Below the pieces are notes generated by a model, which worked only from the letters and a program-made list of their open reading frames with translations, was not told the DNA's origin and did no database searches. From positions 24,135,805 through 24,199,804 of the forward strand of contig OW121856.1 of NCBI GenBank assembly GCA_933228895.1: 64,000 nt of DNA, in the 5' to 3' direction. Source of the DNA: Platycnemis pennipes (Eukaryota; Arthropoda; Insecta; Odonata; Platycnemididae). Positions 60,841-64,000 of the stretch are shown in pieces. The position numbers and the translations under genes were made by a program. How positions within the stretch are numbered: position 1 is the first letter of the stretch; the number at the start of each line of letters is the position of its first letter.

Positions 60841-63224
60841 ATGATATATGGTTATATATGGCAATAATATGGTGGAAAATTTTAACAATATTTTGAGCCT
60901 GTAAGGATTTTCGGATTAAGTAGTTTGTTAAAATTAAATTGAAGCGGTAGAATGGCATTCTTCTTCTAATACCGAAGTGTTTTCTCTTAACAGTAACACC
61001 GGAAACTAGCAAGAGGAAACTGTGGGTGATCATCGCTACAAACCAATGCTATAGATTGCAGAGTACCATGTAGACGCTTAGGTAAAATTATCTGCCGCGG
61101 ATAACTATGAAAGAAGGTGCTTCATTCATTCCTGCCCATCTGTCGTTCAATCACAAACCATTGACGGACCTCATCCGCTACGGCTGGGGAACAGCGGTCA
61201 AAGGGCAGGGGTCAGCGTGGGACACAACTGGCTTTTCCAGCTTATTGATTGTGGCGTCACGTTCAAATCGATTGCAGGTGCAAGTCTTTAAAGGAAATAA
61301 GTCCTACCCTCATCAGTGCTCACCTGAATCGGTCTTCCTGTCACCGGCTTCTGTCACTAAAACCATTTATCCAAAACATGCGGATGAGATCACTTTCACT
61401 TTGAATGATTAATTACTTCATCTTATTATTCACGGGAAAAAGGATATATTTCCATTTCAAGGCTTATTGCCTCTCAACTATCCTTTCGAAGATAGAATTT
61501 TTTTTTCATATACGAGTTGTTTCTTTTTTTCTGCTGCAATTTTCTTCTCATACTTGAATTTATCGGAATATACGGTATTTATTATTTTCTGTTATTCTTT
61601 CTTTATGTTCTGGCTGTGAGATTTGCAAAAAAGATTTTCATGTTTGCCCTCTGCTGCACTTAGATGGCTTCACTACAGAACAAAATAAATATATATTTTT
61701 ACTACATTATTTCAGCATCTTACATTCGCTGCGGTTGGAGAGGGTCAGGGTACCATCACCCTCAACATAGTCATCACTTCTCAGATAATTACCCCTTATC
61801 GGAAGCATACACATCCAAAAAGAGCAACGTGTATAAAAAACTTTGCATAACAGTCCTGTAAGTCAAATATTGTCAAACAAGTCATTTACCAAAAGTATAA
61901 TCACCTATTATCAGCGAAAGTATCCTTAATATATACTCTGATAAAAAATTGAAGAGCATTTATTTTACCAAAATCATTGTGATATTATTCATATAACTAT
62001 GACCTTTAACTCCACCAAAAACAAAGGGAGAGTTTTCTTTATATTATTATTTTCGATTTCTTCCATAGCGTTTTTTGTTTTTCCGGCGACAGTTCTCCCC
62101 TCCTTTTGGGGGCGTCTTCAAATTAGAAATTTTTTCTCGAATATCCTTCCGAACCCAAGTTGCTCTCAGGATATGGGGGACACTGTCGTCGGAAGCAAAA
62201 AAAACACGACGGAAATACTCGATAGTAATAATATTGAGAAATTGAGAATAAGCATTGTAAGCCTATAAAGAAATGGGATAAGGTATTTAAAGGCTGTGAG
62301 TTGCACTAATAAGCAATCAAAGATTACAATTAATGGTAAATATAAGTTAAAACTTTAAATAGTGAATTCACTAGGCTAAAATTTTCAAAGGCGTTTGTGT
62401 GCATAGAAAGATAAATATGGACCGCAGTTAGGTACACAATATTTTATCAAACAATGGTTATTTCAAATATCTGCATCACCTGTCATAACTCATAAAATTT
62501 TAGGCGCCTCAATGACTGCTTGAGTAGCATTGGTAAAGACAATATAAAATTCTCTAGGCAACAAAGTCGATAACGTCTGTTTCTTAATCAGTGGCCTGGA
62601 AATACCCACCACAGGAGCATATGATGCTATCACAGTCAGCACCCTTGCTGGCAATGGGAAACGTTTTAGAAAGTTTTTTGGCAGGAGAAAATTGCAGATT
62701 TGCATAAAATAGATATTTTGATACTCAAAAACCTCACACGCACACAATTTCAAGACTGTATTCATTAAAAAAAATGATAGTTTTGATGCATATTTTTTAA
62801 TGTGTTACTTTGAGAAATGGATGACAGCCAGAAGTAAGTATATTGCCAATCAATTTACTGCAAAAAATGTTTGCATCCAGTGTAATTCAACTTGTATTAA
62901 GAGAGATTATACTGTACGCATACCTTGCTTCCAGTAAATTCTTCTCAACAAGGGAAATTTAAATAAAAGCCCGTTATTTCCATGTGTATCATTACAAATT
63001 CCCAATTAAATTTAATCTCAACAACTAACTTTTATCGTACAATATGCCTACTATTTCTTCATTCGCCTTCTTCTCAAATCGTTTTTTCACCTTTATTCAT
63101 AATCCACATTCAAAAAGCCGCTAATCATGTTTCCCGGAAACCAATAGATAATGGTAAGCATTAAACACTGCTTTTATCAAATGTAGTGATAATTGGTTGC
63201 AGATTGAGAATCAGAGCAAGTAGT
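60841..63224. other. No gene recognised
   Basis: A 101-codon plus frame at 61107-61412 is slightly GC-richer than its surroundings but shows no known domain. The rest is AT-rich without recognisable features. Confidence 0.4.
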
Positions 63225-63320
63225 TATTCTTAAATCTGTACAACACCCTTCTAGCTACTGCAAGGGTGCAAAGGAGGTGTAAATCATCACTAGACATGTA
63301 TTTGAAATCAGGATGAAATA
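63225..63320 (-). mobile_element. LINE-A 3'-end fragment, minus orientation
   Basis: Plus-strand order: AACACCC, then AGCTACTGCAAGGGTGCAAA, then GGAGGTGTAAATCATCACTA, then GACATGTA. It follows the layout of the copy at 8641 but is the most diverged of the set. Confidence 0.5.
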
Positions 63321-64000
63321 AATTTATACTTACAATCATTCAGGTATGCATACCTGCCAGTACGCTAAACACTACTTACTTGCGATTGATAACTGTATTG
63401 CTGCCACTTAATGGAATGTTTAGGTGTGCATTCATAACACATGTGACAAACTTTGTAATGTAAACAAGTTATGTGATTATTACTGATTAGAAAGTTAGCC
63501 AGCTATGAGCTTATATATAACACAAGATATGCTGCAAAATCCATATGAAATAAATATATGTCATAAGGAGACAAAAATACTGCAATTTTCACGAGAAAAA
63601 TTTACATTCAAAAGCCAAAGGACCCCAATGAGTGTCGATTGAGTAACTTGGCACCACTATTCGAGATAAATCTGATACGGCAGCTGAAAGTTTTGAAGGA
63701 GAATCACCTCAAGGTTTACGCATAGGAGAGGTTTAATGACAGACTCACTGAAAATTAGCGTTAAGAGGTGACTGATGAAGCGTCTGATGTGGTACTTGGT
63801 GTTGCACGGCACCGAAACTTGACCCTAAATTAAATAGCTTGAAAATTGGCTGTCAACTTTTTAGACGTGACTGGGATGAAGCATGTAAGGTGGTTGGAAA
63901 TAATACAAAGAGTGAAGAGCTGTAAATTAGAGCGTTGGAGGAAAGTTCATCGAAGAAATTACCAGGAAACAAAGTTTGTAGGTGTAACGGATAATTAGAG
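63321..64000. other. No gene recognised
   Basis: AT-rich then moderately mixed DNA to the end of the window. No open frame or element is supported. Confidence 0.5.

Noticed and set aside
1..64000. CRISPR array, operon or prophage-type defence system
   Set aside because: No regularly spaced repeats, no dense bacterial coding and no ribosome-binding pattern; the content is typical of an arthropod nuclear genome.

Overview
The window looks like gene-poor, AT-rich nuclear DNA from an arthropod, most likely an insect. No operons, Shine-Dalgarno sites or dense coding are present, and the open reading frames are short and mostly random. The recognisable content is diverged transposable elements: a piggyBac element, a terminal-inverted-repeat DNA transposon with a broken DDE-type transposase, two families of non-LTR retrotransposon 3' ends, tRNA-like SINE fragments and a probable Penelope-type tail. 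The species cannot be fixed from the sequence. No intact multi-exon gene is visible. The window could be intergenic or the inside of a very long intron.

Layout. Bases 1-9.7 kb hold a diverged direct-repeat array (540-1400), a perfect 19-bp hairpin (1918-1963) and three minus-strand tails of one LINE family (here LINE-A, with a TAGATG-type tail). Bases 9750-12411 are a complete but dead 2.66-kb DNA transposon with TIRs of about 145 bp, a 9-bp target duplication and a minus-strand transposase relic. At 12.7-16.5 kb there are tails of a second LINE family (LINE-B) and a possible Penelope-like 3' end. From 16.5 to 24.3 kb almost nothing is recognisable. At 24.3-27.2 kb a SINE is followed by GC- and CpG-rich sequence that ends in the best gene candidate of the window: a plus-strand first exon (ATG at 27135, donor at 27170). 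From 27.2 to 37 kb the DNA is AT-rich, with a tRNA-like SINE, a 246-bp inverted-repeat element that folds into a strong hairpin (34958-35203), and the longest LINE-A copy (36635-37086). GC-rich islands at 37.6-38.1, 41.4-41.7 (three E-boxes), 44.0-44.5, 47.8-48.5 and 52.2-52.5 kb may be promoters or simply GC-rich patches. At 55.5-58.0 kb lies a full-length but inactivated piggyBac element, with matching TIRs and mutated TTAA flanks. The last 6 kb carry another LINE-B tail and another LINE-A tail.

How it fits together: there is no pathway. The window records successive insertions (cut-and-paste elements, LINEs, SINEs), all now decayed, around a few GC-rich stretches that may mark host promoters. 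The strongest findings are the 9750-12411 transposon, whose superfamily I cannot name, and the piggyBac relic, whose ends can be placed to the base.
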